Positions 8,047 through 16,500 are shown, counted from the first letter of the stretch. The stretch is DNA of 64,000 bases from Streptomyces violaceoruber (GCA_000720805.1 JODI01000026.1:44536-108535); one strand, 5' to 3'. Translations and numbers: made by a program. The notes: generated by a model from the letters alone, not told the origin.

Positions 8047-8835
8047 ATGCCCCGTCTCACGTACACGATCGACGACCGTCTGGCGACCGTGGTGCTGCAA
8101 AACCCGCCCCAGAACCGCCTGGACAAGCCCCTGGTGGAGGAACTCGCCGAAGCGCTGGCCGCCATAGCGTCCAGTGACGCCCGAGCCGTCCTCCTGCGCG
8201 CCGACGGCCCCGACTTCAGCTTCGGCGGCCACATCATGGACTGGCCCGACATGAACGTACGCGAGTTGCGCACCCTGTTCGAGCGGTACATGAACGTCTT
8301 CAACGAGTTCGAACGGCTGCCCATCCCCGTCGTCGCCGCCGTGCAGGGTCTGTGCGCCGGCGGCGGATTCGAACTCGCGCTGCGTGCTGATGTCATCTTC
8401 GCCGCCCAGAGCGCGCGGTTCGGCCACCCCGAGCAGTCGCTCGGACTCGTCACCCTGCTCGGAGGCATCTACCGGGCCGCCGCGCGGGCAGGGCAGGCCC
8501 GCGCCTCCGAGTGGGCCCTGACGTCGGAGCAGATCTCCGCCACGTCCATGGCCGAGGCGGGCGTGGTGAACCGGGTTCTGGCCGACTCCGCCCTGGACAA
8601 GGAGGCGACGGCGTTCGCACGCCGGCTCACCAGCGGCCCCACCCGGGCCTACGCCGCGCACAAGGCACTGCTGCGGGCCTGGCGCATGGGCGGAACCGCG
8701 GCGGCCGATGAGGCGATGTTCGACATCGCCCTGCCCCTGTTCGAGACCGAGGATGCCCAGGCCGGTCTGGCCTCGGCCGTGAACGCCCTCAGGGCCGGGC
8801 AGCCGCGCCCGGTGCTGGACTTCAGCGGGCGCTGA
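8047..8835 (+). CDS. Enoyl-CoA hydratase/isomerase family protein
   Basis: A 262-residue crotonase-fold protein. The oxyanion-hole strands LRADGPDFSFGG and AAVQGLCAGGGFELALRAD, and the GHPEQSLGL segment, are clear. The Glu pair of true hydratases is not fully evident, so the exact CoA chemistry (hydration, isomerisation or C-C cleavage) is open. Last gene of the operon that starts with the flavin reductase; a 15-bp hairpin follows. Confidence 0.87.
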   Translation: MPRLTYTIDDRLATVVLQNPPQNRLDKPLVEELAEALAAIASSDARAVLLRADGPDFSFGGHIMDWPDMNVRELRTLFERYMNVFNEFERLPIPVVAAVQGLCAGGGFELALRADVIFAAQSARFGHPEQSLGLVTLLGGIYRAAARAGQARASEWALTSEQISATSMAEAGVVNRVLADSALDKEATAFARRLTSGPTRAYAAHKALLRAWRMGGTAAADEAMFDIALPLFETEDAQAGLASAVNALRAGQPRPVLDFSGR

Positions 8836-8867
8836 CCCGGCCGCCGGGAGGATGAAGCGGCGGACGG

Positions 8868-8909
8868 CGGGGCGGCGGGCAGCAGGTCCCACCACTGCCC
8901 GCCGCCCCG
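8868..8909. terminator. 15-bp perfect hairpin, convergent terminator
   Basis: 8868-8882 and 8895-8909 are exact inverted complements (CGGGGCGGCGGGCAG and partner) around a 12-nt loop, between the stop of the enoyl-CoA hydratase and the stop of the opposing HxlR gene. Confidence 0.75.
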
Positions 8910-8935
8910 GGACCGACCGCCTGGTGGGGCGGCGA

Positions 8936-9421
8936 TCAGGCCTGGCCGGCGCCCGGCACGGCGAGATCGGACTGGTGCAAGTCCCGGTCCGCTGTGATGA
9001 CGGACGAGGGGCCCAGGACCTCGCCACACGCGGCACAGTGGCTCTCCGGGTGCAGTGCGGCCCCGCAGCTGTGGCGGAAGGTGACGATGTTCTCGGGATC
9101 CGTCCGGGCGTACCGGTCACCCCAGTCGCGGATGGTGTGCAGGATCGTGAACAACTGTTCGCCCGCCTCGGCCAGTGCGTACTCGTAGCGGGCGGGGCTG
9201 GTCTCGTACTGCTCCCTGGTGATGATCCCGGCAGCCTCAAGGGACTTGAGCCGACTGGCGAGGATGTTCCGTGCGGCACCGGTGTTGAAGACGATGTCGT
9301 CGAAGCGGCGAACGCCGAAGGCGATTTCACGCACGGCCAGCAGGGCCCACTTCTCGCCCAGGATGCGCATCGCCGCGTCGATGGAGCACACGCGGGGGTC
9401 TGGTGTCCTGGCTCTTCTCAC
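8936..9421 (-). CDS. HxlR-family winged-helix regulator, probably leaderless
   Basis: A 161-residue HxlR regulator: CSIDAAMRILGEKWALLAVREIAFGVRRFDD and the ASRLKSLEAAGIITREQY wing are diagnostic. The C-terminus carries a Cys-rich tail (SCGA...HCAACGEV), shared with the other HxlR protein at 15961-16497 and possibly metal-binding. A TTG start at 9457 is possible, but that TTG is part of a TTGACA -35 box. I prefer the GTG at 9421, six bases after a TACTGT -10 box, which gives a leaderless mRNA. It diverges from the hydrolase/ABM operon it probably regulates. Confidence 0.8.
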   Translation of the reverse strand: MRRARTPDPRVCSIDAAMRILGEKWALLAVREIAFGVRRFDDIVFNTGAARNILASRLKSLEAAGIITREQYETSPARYEYALAEAGEQLFTILHTIRDWGDRYARTDPENIVTFRHSCGAALHPESHCAACGEVLGPSSVITADRDLHQSDLAVPGAGQA

Positions 9422-9427
9422 GCGGCG

Positions 9428-9457
9428 ACAGTAACCCGACCACTTGTGGGTTGTCAA
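9428..9457 (-). promoter_or_regulatory. Promoter of the HxlR gene
   Basis: On the minus strand TTGACA (9457-9452), an 18-bp spacer, then TACTGT (9433-9428); GTG follows at 9421. The spacer contains CCACAAGTGG (CCAC-N2-GTGG), a candidate HxlR half-site dyad. Confidence 0.55.
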
Positions 9458-9480
9458 AGGCTACTCAGCAGGTCATCGAC

Positions 9481-9510
9481 TTGACGAACGATGCCGAACG
9501 GCCCTTAACT
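9481..9510 (+). promoter_or_regulatory. Candidate promoter for the hydrolase/ABM operon
   Basis: TTGACG (9481-9486) and TTAACT (9505-9510) are 18 bp apart, about 40 bp upstream of ATG 9550. AGTGG and CCACT boxes around 9512-9538 may be regulator sites. Confidence 0.4.
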
Positions 9511-9549
9511 GTAGTGGATAGCAAAATGAAACCCACTAGGGAGGGCCTC

Positions 9550-10404
9550 ATGGCCTACATCTCCGACACCGTGGACACCCACTACGTGGAGGGCCGTCTC
9601 GCCCGGTACGCCTACCGGGACTTCGGCAAAGACGCGCCGGTACCCCCGCTGGTCCTGCTGCAGCGCTTCCGCGGCACCCTCGACCACTGGGACCCCGCCT
9701 TCCTCGAAGTCCTCGCACAGGACCGGCGGATCATCATCTTCGACAACGCCGGCATCAGCGAGAGCACCGGCACCGTGCCGACGACCATGGAGGGCATGGC
9801 CGAGTCCGCGGCCGACTTCCTGACCGCCCTGGGACTCGACGAGGTCGACCTGCTCGGCTGGTCCGTCGGCGGCTTCGTGGCGCAACTCGTGACGCTCGAC
9901 CGCCCCGACCTCGTCCGCAAGCTGATCGTGGCCGGCAGCGGCCCGGGCGGCGTGCCCGGCACGCCGGAGCTGGAACAGCGCGTCGTGGAGTACATGACCC
10001 AGCCGGATCCCTCGGAAGAGGCCTACCTGTACCTCTTCTTCGGCCTCACCGACGAGGGCGTGCGGCTCGGCAAGGAGTCGCTCGCGCGCCTGGAGACCCG
10101 TCTTCAGCACTCCAAGGCAGACGTCCCGCCCGAGCAGTGGGCCAACCAGCTCCAGGCCATCCAGCGCTGGGCGGGCGGAACGGGCTCCGCTTGGTCGCGG
10201 CTCGAGGAACTGAAGCTGCCAGTCCTGGTGGCCAACGGCTCCCACGACGTCATGGTCGACTCCGGCAACTCCTTCGCCATGGCCCAGAAGCTGCCGAACG
10301 CGCGGACCGTGTTCTACAGCGGCGCCGGCCATGCCTTTCTCTTCCAGCACCCCGAGGAATTCGGCGGTGTGGTGCTGGACTTCCTCAACCGACAGGAGAA
10401 GTGA
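9550..10404 (+). CDS. Alpha/beta hydrolase
   Basis: A 284-residue alpha/beta hydrolase: LLQRFRGTLDHWDPAF (oxyanion region), FDNAGISEST, nucleophile elbow GWSVGG, Asp in NGSHDVMVD and His in GAGHAFLFQHP. The GRLARYAYRDFG N-terminus is common in small-molecule hydrolases next to HxlR regulators. ATG 9550 is chosen because GGGAGGG precedes it by about 6 nt; an ATG at 9526 would add eight residues. Two bases separate it from the following monooxygenase gene, so the two are co-transcribed. Confidence 0.87.
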   Translation: MAYISDTVDTHYVEGRLARYAYRDFGKDAPVPPLVLLQRFRGTLDHWDPAFLEVLAQDRRIIIFDNAGISESTGTVPTTMEGMAESAADFLTALGLDEVDLLGWSVGGFVAQLVTLDRPDLVRKLIVAGSGPGGVPGTPELEQRVVEYMTQPDPSEEAYLYLFFGLTDEGVRLGKESLARLETRLQHSKADVPPEQWANQLQAIQRWAGGTGSAWSRLEELKLPVLVANGSHDVMVDSGNSFAMAQKLPNARTVFYSGAGHAFLFQHPEEFGGVVLDFLNRQEK

Positions 10405-10406
10405 TC

Positions 10407-10721
10407 ATGCCTGCATACGGATTCCTCGTGGAGTTCGAAGCCAAGCCGGGCAAGGAGGACGACGTAGCCCAGTTCCTCGTCGACGCCAAGGCGCTGGTCG
10501 ACGCGGAGCCGGGAACCCTGGCCTGGTTCTCCTTCCGGCTCACACCCAGCTCCTTCCGGATCTTCGACGCCTTCGAGACCGAGGAGGATCGCGAAACGCA
10601 CCTGCAGGGCAAGGTGCGTGAGCAGATCGAAGCCCGGGGCGACGAACTGTTCAGCACGCCCCCCACGATCACCCCGGTGAACCTGCTCGCCTCCAAGCTC
10701 CCCGGCCAGGCCGCTGAGTAA
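10407..10721 (+). CDS. ABM-domain quinol monooxygenase-like protein
   Basis: A 104-residue antibiotic-biosynthesis-monooxygenase fold: GFLVEFEAKPGKEDDVAQFL at the N-terminus, PGTLAWFSFRL and FRIFDAFETEEDRETHL following the YgiN pattern. Such dimeric cofactor-free enzymes oxidise quinols or aromatic intermediates; the substrate here is unknown. ATG 10407 follows AGGAGAA closely and lies two bases after the hydrolase stop. Confidence 0.87.
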   Translation: MPAYGFLVEFEAKPGKEDDVAQFLVDAKALVDAEPGTLAWFSFRLTPSSFRIFDAFETEEDRETHLQGKVREQIEARGDELFSTPPTITPVNLLASKLPGQAAE

Positions 10722-11194
10722 GGGATCCGGGCGGGGAGCGGCATGGCCGGCGTCCACTCCGCCCTGCGGGGCCGGGCGTACGGCTGTCCGCCGCACCGTC
10801 CCGCTGGAAAGCCTTCATGCGGCCATGGGGGGCACAGCGGTCTGTCGCAACGGCGGGCGGCAGACCGCTGTGCACGCGCTTTTGGCGCCCGCGCGCCGCG
10901 CGGCGGCGAGTTGGTCATGGAACGAACCGGACGCTGTGATGGGGTTCCTCGCGGGCGAGGGCAGCCGGTGATGTGCGCCATCAGCGCCGTCGCAACTCCA
11001 GCGGGCCGGCTGCGTCGTGAACTGGCACTGCTCGCTGCTCCTGCGTCACCTGCGTGAGCCAGGGGAGCGATGGCGAGGGCTGGGTCCGCTGAGACGGGTG
11101 CTCCGGCCGCTTCGAGCTGTGCCCTCACCTGGTGAAGACAGCCGGGCGAGTGCAGCGTGAGCACGCTTCACGCCGCACTCGCCGTCGGGCCGGT
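10722..11194. other. Gene-free gap with a 13-bp hairpin
   Basis: No recognisable gene. GCACAGCGGTCTG (10832-10844) and its exact complement CAGACCGCTGTGC (10861-10873) form a 13-bp stem with a 16-nt loop between convergent transcription units; a terminator is likely. The short ORFs here have no family-like features. Confidence 0.6.
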
Positions 11195-11637
11195 TCAGGA
11201 GGTCGGGTAAGGCAGGTACTTACCGCTCAGGACGAGTTCGACCCGGTCACCCCTCGGGTCTTCGTGGCGGTTCAGCCTCAGCTGGAAGTCGATGGCGCTC
11301 ATGATGCCGTCACCGAACTCCTCATGGATCAGCTCCTTGATCGTAGGCCATAGACCGTGACGATCTCGCGGAGACGGTGGATCACCGGATCCGAGGCGAT
11401 GGCCGCTGCGTCCAGTCCGCGAGTTGGAGGTGTCGGGAGAATGGCGACGGCCTCGACGGGCAGATCGAAGAGTGCCGCGATTTTCTTTGCCTGATCCGCC
11501 GAGAAGGTCATCTGGCCGAGACAGGCGGCGGTCAGCCATTCCCTGCTCGCGCCCAGTTCGCCGGTGACGTCAGCCCATGTGAAGCCCTTCCTGATCTTCG
11601 TCTCAGTGATCTGTTCGGTCAGGGTCGTCCTGTTCAT
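11195..11637 (-). pseudogene. cynS: Cyanate hydratase with one frameshift
   Basis: Cyanase decomposes cyanate with bicarbonate to ammonia and CO2. The N-terminal helical domain (LTAACLGQMTFSADQAKKIA) and the catalytic segment HRLREIVTVYG (Arg and Glu aligning with Arg96/Glu99 of E. coli CynS) are read from ATG 11637. The frame breaks near 11346, and the conserved C-terminus IKELIHEEFGDGIMSAIDF, with the catalytic Ser, and GKYLPYP continues in the next frame. One extra base in TATGGCCTACG restores the protein. All catalytic residues are kept, so a sequencing error is possible. Lies downstream of the cysteine hydrolase gene. Confidence 0.85.
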
Positions 11638-11650
11638 GATGTGGTGCCCT

Positions 11651-11680
11651 TGGTGTGGTGTGGTGTGGTGTGGTGTGGTG
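11651..11680. repeat. Six tandem copies of TGGTG
   Basis: A perfect 5-bp microsatellite (six units) followed by TGGGGTG, between the cysteine-hydrolase stop and the cynS start, where the cynS leader and ribosome-binding site should lie. Copy-number change would alter leader length. Confidence 0.85.
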
Positions 11681-11693
11681 TGGGGTGAAGGTG

Positions 11694-12406
11694 TCAGCGA
11701 CCGCGCAGCACCTCGACGGCCTCGGCCGTCGTCCACGTCGCGGCGGCGAGGTAGCGGAAGTTGATGAGGGCGGAGAGATAGCCGTCGCCTTCGGGGAGCC
11801 GGGGGCCGGCCGTGGCGTCGCGGACCACGACCACCTCGAAGCCCTGCTCGACGAGTTCGCGCAAGTGACCCTCGACGCACAGGTTGGCCGCCATTCCGGC
11901 GAGCAGCACTTGTGAGACCCCTCGGTTGCGTAGTTGGAGGACGAGGTCGTTGGACTCGGGTCCCACAATCTTGTGCGGCGATGCGATGACGGTGTGCCCG
12001 TCGAGGATGTGTGCGCGGTACGCGGGCAGGAAGCCGGCCCCGGAGTCCGCGAACCGGTCAAGAGTGAGGGGCCCTTGGCGCCGGAACATGCCACGCTGTG
12101 CATGTACTGCTCGAGCGGACCGCCGAACCGCCAGGCGTCGTCGGACGGGTAGTAGTAATGGGGGGAAATCGCCACGGTGACGCCGGCGGCCTTGGCGGTG
12201 TCCAGGAGCCGGCCGATGTGAGTGACGGTGTCATTCTCGGTGACGCTGGCGCCGAAGATCTCCCACGTGGCACCGTCCGGGCTGAGGAAGTCGACTTGGG
12301 GGTCGGTGATCACGAGCGCCGTACGCGCCGGTTCGAGCTGGAAGCCGCTTCCCGGAAGCGCGGGCGGGGACGGCTCCGCGTACAGGTCGGCCTTGGATGA
12401 GGTCAT
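11694..12406 (-). pseudogene. Isochorismatase-like cysteine hydrolase with one frameshift
   Basis: From ATG 12406 (GGAG 7 nt upstream) the frame gives TALVITDPQVDFL with the catalytic Asp. It shifts near 12085 and continues as the remainder, with the catalytic Lys in SPHKIVGP and nucleophilic Cys in GMAANLCVEGHL, to the stop at 11694. One extra G in GTGGCATG (GTG GGC ATG) restores a complete protein of about 237 residues. Related cysteine hydrolases split amides, carbamates or isochorismate. Adjacent cyanase suggests a cyanate, urea or carbamate nitrogen-scavenging unit (inference). Confidence 0.82.
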
Positions 12407-12450
12407 GGATGGACTCCGAGAGGAATGAGTTCGGGAGTTCAGCGAGACCG

Positions 12451-12480
12451 GTAATAATTAGTGACCAGTCATCTATAAAT
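12451..12480 (-). promoter_or_regulatory. AT-rich promoter/operator region before cysteine hydrolase
   Basis: The stretch GTAATAATTAGTGACCAGTC and the following ATCTATAAAT are markedly AT-rich; TGACCAGTCA (12462-12471) is a TGAC-N2-GTCA dyad. Located 45-75 bp upstream of the hydrolase and 90 bp after the TetR gene; candidate TetR operator. Confidence 0.5.
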
Positions 12481-12567
12481 GCAGCGGGGGTGGGTCTCGG
12501 AGCCGAACTGCGCATGTCCGCAGGAGTGTTGAGGGTTGCTCAGGCGGCGCGGCGCCGCGAACCGGGG

Positions 12568-13164
12568 CTATGCGGCGCTGATGAGCCGCGGCAGGGACAC
12601 AGTGAGGAAGCGGTCGTAGGGGGTCCTGCTTCGATCGACGCGCCCGCGCATGGCCGCGCCTTCCCACGCTTCGATGAGCATGGATGCCAACTCGGCGGCC
12701 CCGGGCGTCGCGGCCGCCACGCTCTCGTTCCTGGCTTCCTTGAGGCAGGCCGCGACGAGGCTCGACCACCGGGTCATGATGGCGGCCAGCTCCTTGCGTG
12801 CCTCTTCGTGCTCGTCGGACAGTTCCAGGGCGAGGTTGCCGATCAGGCAGCCCAGTGCGAACCCCTGCTCGGCGTGGTCCTGGGTCAGGGCCTCGAAGAA
12901 GCGAACGACGCGCTGCACCGGGGGAAGGGAATCGTCGCTCAGGATGGTGCCGTGATCGTGGGCGATGCCTGTCCAGTAGCGGCCGAGGACAGCGGCGGCG
13001 AAGGCGTTCTTGCTGCTGTAGTAGCTGTAGAAAGAGCCCTTGGGTACGCCCGCCGCATCCGTGATCTCCTTGATGCCCACCGCGTTGAAGCCCTGGGCGT
13101 GGAACAGGGCCAGCCCCGCGGTGAGAAGATTCTCGCGGACCAGGGGGTTGGCGGGTCGGGGCAC
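12568..13164 (-). CDS. TetR-family regulator
   Basis: A 198-residue TetR repressor with the helix-turn-helix GIKEITDAAGVPKGSFYSYYSSK and a C-terminal domain of the type with conserved GCLIGNLALELS, common in regulators next to reductase or hydrolase genes. Start ATG 13164. It is upstream of, and co-directional with, the cysteine hydrolase/cyanase pair, with an AT-rich dyad between them, so it probably controls them. Confidence 0.88.
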   Translation of the reverse strand: MPRPANPLVRENLLTAGLALFHAQGFNAVGIKEITDAAGVPKGSFYSYYSSKNAFAAAVLGRYWTGIAHDHGTILSDDSLPPVQRVVRFFEALTQDHAEQGFALGCLIGNLALELSDEHEEARKELAAIMTRWSSLVAACLKEARNESVAAATPGAAELASMLIEAWEGAAMRGRVDRSRTPYDRFLTVSLPRLISAA

Positions 13165-13340
13165 GGCCGTAGTTTACAGAACGCCGTGCGGGGCGAAGCG
13201 GGGTATCGCGGCGGCATGTACGGGCGGTGTGCGTTCCGGGCGGTGGCGGGGGCGTGGCGCTCGAAGCCGGCCGGCTACTCAGTCCCTACTGCGTAACCCC
13301 AAAGCCGGTATGGGAATCGAACTGATGAGGCTTCGTGAGG

Positions 13341-13901
13341 TCAGCCGGAGCTGGGGGGCACCTGGGCTGGAGTGGAGGAGCTGTAGAAGACCGACCGGCC
13401 CCGCTTCGTTCTCCTGGCTCTGCCTTGTGCAACGAGTGCCTCAAGGGTGGCACGCACCACGGTGGTTTTGGCTCGGCGGTCAGGGTGGGCTTGGGCGATG
13501 TCTGTGGAGACCTCGGTCGCCGATCGGGGTTCGGACTGGTTGGCCAGGTGGCTGCACACGAGGTCCACCAGTGTGGTCCTGGGGGCGGTGGGCGCCTCGT
13601 GGGTCTCTGGCATGACCGGAGCAGGCTGCCCCCCGTTCGCCGTCTCCCCTGACGCTGCGGCTGGCGCGGGGGCTACGGTCTCCTGCGTGCCCGGACCGGA
13701 CAGAGCCTGCCTCAGGCTCAGCAATACGTCGCGGTCCCGTTGAAGGGCATCCAACCGCTGTCGCAGCGCCTCCATGTCACGGCCGATGCCTTCCTGTGCC
13801 TCGGCGTTGTGCGCCAGGTCCTGCTCCACACGAGCGAGGTACTGCGACGCCAAGTCGTCAGTTTGAACAGCGGCTTCAGGCACGTGCATATGTTCATCCA
13901 T
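13341..13901 (-). CDS. Coiled-coil protein with predicted C-terminal winged-helix segment
   Basis: About 186 residues, no family I can name. Residues about 20-70 form a strong coiled coil (EGIGRDMEALRQRLDALQRD). A Pro/Ala-rich linker follows, and the last 70 residues (LVDLVCSHLANQSEPRSATE, VVRATLEALVAQGRARRTKR) read like a small winged helix. Similar architecture is seen in Streptomyces hypothetical proteins. Start is ambiguous (ATG 13937, 13901 or 13889). Confidence 0.6.
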   Translation of the reverse strand: MDEHMHVPEAAVQTDDLASQYLARVEQDLAHNAEAQEGIGRDMEALRQRLDALQRDRDVLLSLRQALSGPGTQETVAPAPAAASGETANGGQPAPVMPETHEAPTAPRTTLVDLVCSHLANQSEPRSATEVSTDIAQAHPDRRAKTTVVRATLEALVAQGRARRTKRGRSVFYSSSTPAQVPPSSG

Positions 13902-14068
13902 CCCGTCGTGGCGGCGGCTTGCCCCATTCGGGTGCACGATCCGGGCTCACCGCCGCGCGACACGCCAGCAGGTTCACCACTACAGGATGGGATGGTAGGC
14001 GCAACCGACCTGGTCAGCACAGTTCCAGCCCTCACCGCCACACGGGAGGCTCCGCAGCCACCTCCACA

Positions 14069-14380
14069 TCGATGCTGTGCGAGGGGGCCACTTCCCGCAT
14101 CTGCGGACGCTTCCCGCGCGCCAACGACGACGTCATCCTGCTCCTGCGCTGTGAGGGGCCCGCCCGGGCTGGCGCGTCACTACGTCCACCGCCGGGAACC
14201 TCGAGGCGCTCGACGAGAGGGCGCAGCAGCTGCTGCCGAAGCTTGTGAGCAACACGCTCGTCCACGCTGACGGCGACGTGGAACACCGGATTCGCCGGTA
14301 CCCCGACCACCTGCGGGTGGAGGCCCGGAATTGCGACCGGCTTCCCCCTGACCAGGGTGCACCGCTGGAACGGCTGCCCT
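14069..14380 (+). pseudogene. Possible remnant of SpoIIE-phosphatase/HATPase regulator
   Basis: Two out-of-frame plus-strand pieces resemble the junction of actinobacterial PP2C-SpoIIE/HATPase proteins. One contains RANDDVILLLRC (usual form DDVTLLLVR). The second, from about 14184, contains LEALDERAQQLLPKLVSNTL and DHLRVEARN, like the HATPase N-box (LVSELVTNAL...RVEV). Start, phosphatase domain and the rest are missing. Weak evidence; the rest of 13938-14440 shows nothing else. Confidence 0.35.
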
Positions 14381-14440
14381 GCCGCGCGACCTGTCGGGCG
14401 GCCCGGCTGCGCTCGCAGACCCGTGTCCGGCCAGGAGGGG

Positions 14441-15856
14441 TCAGGTTCGTTCCCGCAGCATGAGTACGCCGAGGGCCGCAAGAACGGCGAGTACGGCCGA
14501 GACGATCACGGCGACGTCCGCTCCGTGCGCTGCGGACCCCGCGGAGGTCACGATCGCTATGGTCAGCGCCACCCCGGCGCACGAGCCGATGTAGCGGAAG
14601 GTCTGCTGGGCTCCCGATCCCATGGCCGCCCGCTGGGGTGGCACCGACTCGACGGACAGCAGCGGAAGCGCGGCGTTGAGCAGGCCGCTGCCGACCCCGG
14701 CCACGACCAGACCCGGCAGCAGCCGCGGCCACGAGCCTGCGGCGACCGAGCCCAGCAGGGCCAGCACGCCGCCGGCGTGCAGCACGAATCCGAGCGCCAG
14801 CTGGTAGCGCGGCGAGATCCGTCCGGCCAGTCGCCTGGCCTGCAGTGCCACTGCGAAGGAGATGCCGGACCACAGCATGAGGAGCCATGCCGTGCCTATC
14901 GCCGACATCCCGATCGCCTTCTGCAGCAGCGAGGGCATGTAGCTGAACAGGCCGATGACAGCCAGCCCGGTGAACAGACCGGCCACGGAGGAGGCCAGGA
15001 AGCGGGGACGGCGCAGCAGGCCGAGGTCGATCATCGGCGTCCGGTTACGGCGTTCGACCACCACGAAAGCAGCGGTGAGCAGTACGGCCACGGCGAGCAG
15101 GACACCCACCGGAGCCCGCAGCCATCCGTCACGGCCCAGCGTCAGTGCGGCCACCAGCGCCCCCAGCGCCAGGCTGAACACCACGGCGCCGGCGATGTCC
15201 GGACGACCGGGGTCGGACGCGCGTGATTCCGTCAGGGCACGGATGCCGTATGCCGCGACCATCAGCGCCGCCGCGCCCAGCACCGCGTAGGCGATACGCC
15301 AGCTCGGCATCGCTCCGGCAATCAGCGGACCCACAGCGATGCCGCCGCTGACACATGCGCCCCACACGCCCGTCGCGTGCAGGCGGCCCCTGGGGGTCGG
15401 AAACGCATGCACGATCAGCCCCAGGCTGCTCGCCAGGATGGCCGCACTTGCCGCGCCCTGCGCGATCCTGGCTGCTGTGAACAGCCAGGTCGACGTGGCC
15501 AGCGCGCCCAGTGCCGTGGTCAGGCCGAGGGCGGCCGTACCGGCCAGGAACAGCCGGCGCCGGCCGTAGTCGTCGGCGAGGCTGCCGGCCACCAGGAGCA
15601 GGGCGGCGAGCCCCAGGGGGGTGCCGTTCAGCAGCCAGGCCTGCGCGGAGAGCGGCGTGTGCAGGGCGGCGGCGGTCTCGGGGAGTGTGACCATCGGCGC
15701 CGTGTAGATCATGAGCGCCACCGCGGTCGCTGCACTGGTCACGGCCAGGGTGGACCGGCCCCTGGCCGCCACCGGTGTACCTGGCGGCGCGGACATGCCG
15801 GAAGGGGCCGTCGGCGGTGCTGTGTGAGCGCTGGCGTTCTGGTCGAGCCGGGTCAT
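14441..15856 (-). CDS. MFS transporter, DHA2-like (EmrB/QacA type)
   Basis: A 471-residue transporter with about fourteen hydrophobic segments. Motif A appears as GSLADDYGRRRLFL and the substrate-path motif C-like region as GVWGACVSGGIAVGPLIAG, both typical of 14-TM proton-driven drug exporters. ATG 15856 with GGAAGGG about 6 nt upstream is preferred over GTG 15862. It diverges from the HxlR gene at 15961, across a region with the palindrome TACCACTGGTA, so it is the probable target of that regulator. Confidence 0.88.
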   Translation of the reverse strand: MTRLDQNASAHTAPPTAPSGMSAPPGTPVAARGRSTLAVTSAATAVALMIYTAPMVTLPETAAALHTPLSAQAWLLNGTPLGLAALLLVAGSLADDYGRRRLFLAGTAALGLTTALGALATSTWLFTAARIAQGAASAAILASSLGLIVHAFPTPRGRLHATGVWGACVSGGIAVGPLIAGAMPSWRIAYAVLGAAALMVAAYGIRALTESRASDPGRPDIAGAVVFSLALGALVAALTLGRDGWLRAPVGVLLAVAVLLTAAFVVVERRNRTPMIDLGLLRRPRFLASSVAGLFTGLAVIGLFSYMPSLLQKAIGMSAIGTAWLLMLWSGISFAVALQARRLAGRISPRYQLALGFVLHAGGVLALLGSVAAGSWPRLLPGLVVAGVGSGLLNAALPLLSVESVPPQRAAMGSGAQQTFRYIGSCAGVALTIAIVTSAGSAAHGADVAVIVSAVLAVLAALGVLMLRERT

Positions 15857-15911
15857 GGCCACCCTTCCGGCGAGGAAGATTCGTTCACTGAACCTTGAGT
15901 GGACGCGACTG

Positions 15912-15922
15912 TACCACTGGTA
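15912..15922. promoter_or_regulatory. Palindromic operator candidate in MFS/HxlR divergon
   Basis: TACCACTGGTA is a perfect 5-1-5 palindrome in the middle of the 104-bp divergent spacer. CACTGAACC and CATTGAACC repeats flank it (15884-15892 and 15931-15939). Confidence 0.5.
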
Positions 15923-15960
15923 GATTCAGTCATTGAACCAACCGCTGGAAAAGGACTACG

Positions 15961-16497
15961 GTGACGGTCATGGCACTGGGCAAGGACTACGCGACACAGG
16001 AGTGCTCCATCGCCCGCACACTGGAGATCGTCGGTGAGCGCTGGACCCTGCTCGTCGTGCGCGACGCGCTCTACGGCGTGCGGCGCTACAACGACTTCCT
16101 CGCCCACCTAGGCATCCCGCGGGCCGTTCTGGCGGCCCGCCTTCAGGCCCTCACCGACGCCGGCATCCTCGAAAAGCGCCGGTACCAGCAGTCGCCGCCC
16201 CGCGACGAGTACGTCCTCACCGACCGCGGCGTCGCCCTGTGGCCGACTGTGCGCTCGCTCAGTTCCTGGGGTCGCGCGCATCTCGCCGATGCCGAGTTGC
16301 GTACGTTCCGGCATGCCGCCTGCGGCACCGAACTGGGTTCCTACGGCGAATGCGCCTCCTGCAGCGTGATCGTGCCCGTTCCGGAGGTCGAGATGGTGCC
16401 GGGGCCCGGTCTGGATCCGAACCCCGCCGACGCGGTCGGCCGGGCGCTGCTCAAGCCCAGGCGGCTCTTGCAGCCCATCCAGGTGGAACGCACCTGA
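15961..16497 (+). CDS. HxlR-family winged-helix regulator
   Basis: A 178-residue HxlR protein: CSIARTLEIVGERWTLLVVRDALYGVRRYND, AARLQALTDAGILEKRRYQ and a C-terminal Cys pair region (HAACGTELGSYGECASCSVI) like that of the HxlR at 8936-9421. GTG 15961 follows AAAGGA by about 6 nt; ATG 15970 is an alternative. Divergent from the DHA2 exporter, which it probably represses. Confidence 0.88.
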   Translation: MTVMALGKDYATQECSIARTLEIVGERWTLLVVRDALYGVRRYNDFLAHLGIPRAVLAARLQALTDAGILEKRRYQQSPPRDEYVLTDRGVALWPTVRSLSSWGRAHLADAELRTFRHAACGTELGSYGECASCSVIVPVPEVEMVPGPGLDPNPADAVGRALLKPRRLLQPIQVERT

Positions 16498-16500
16498 CGC

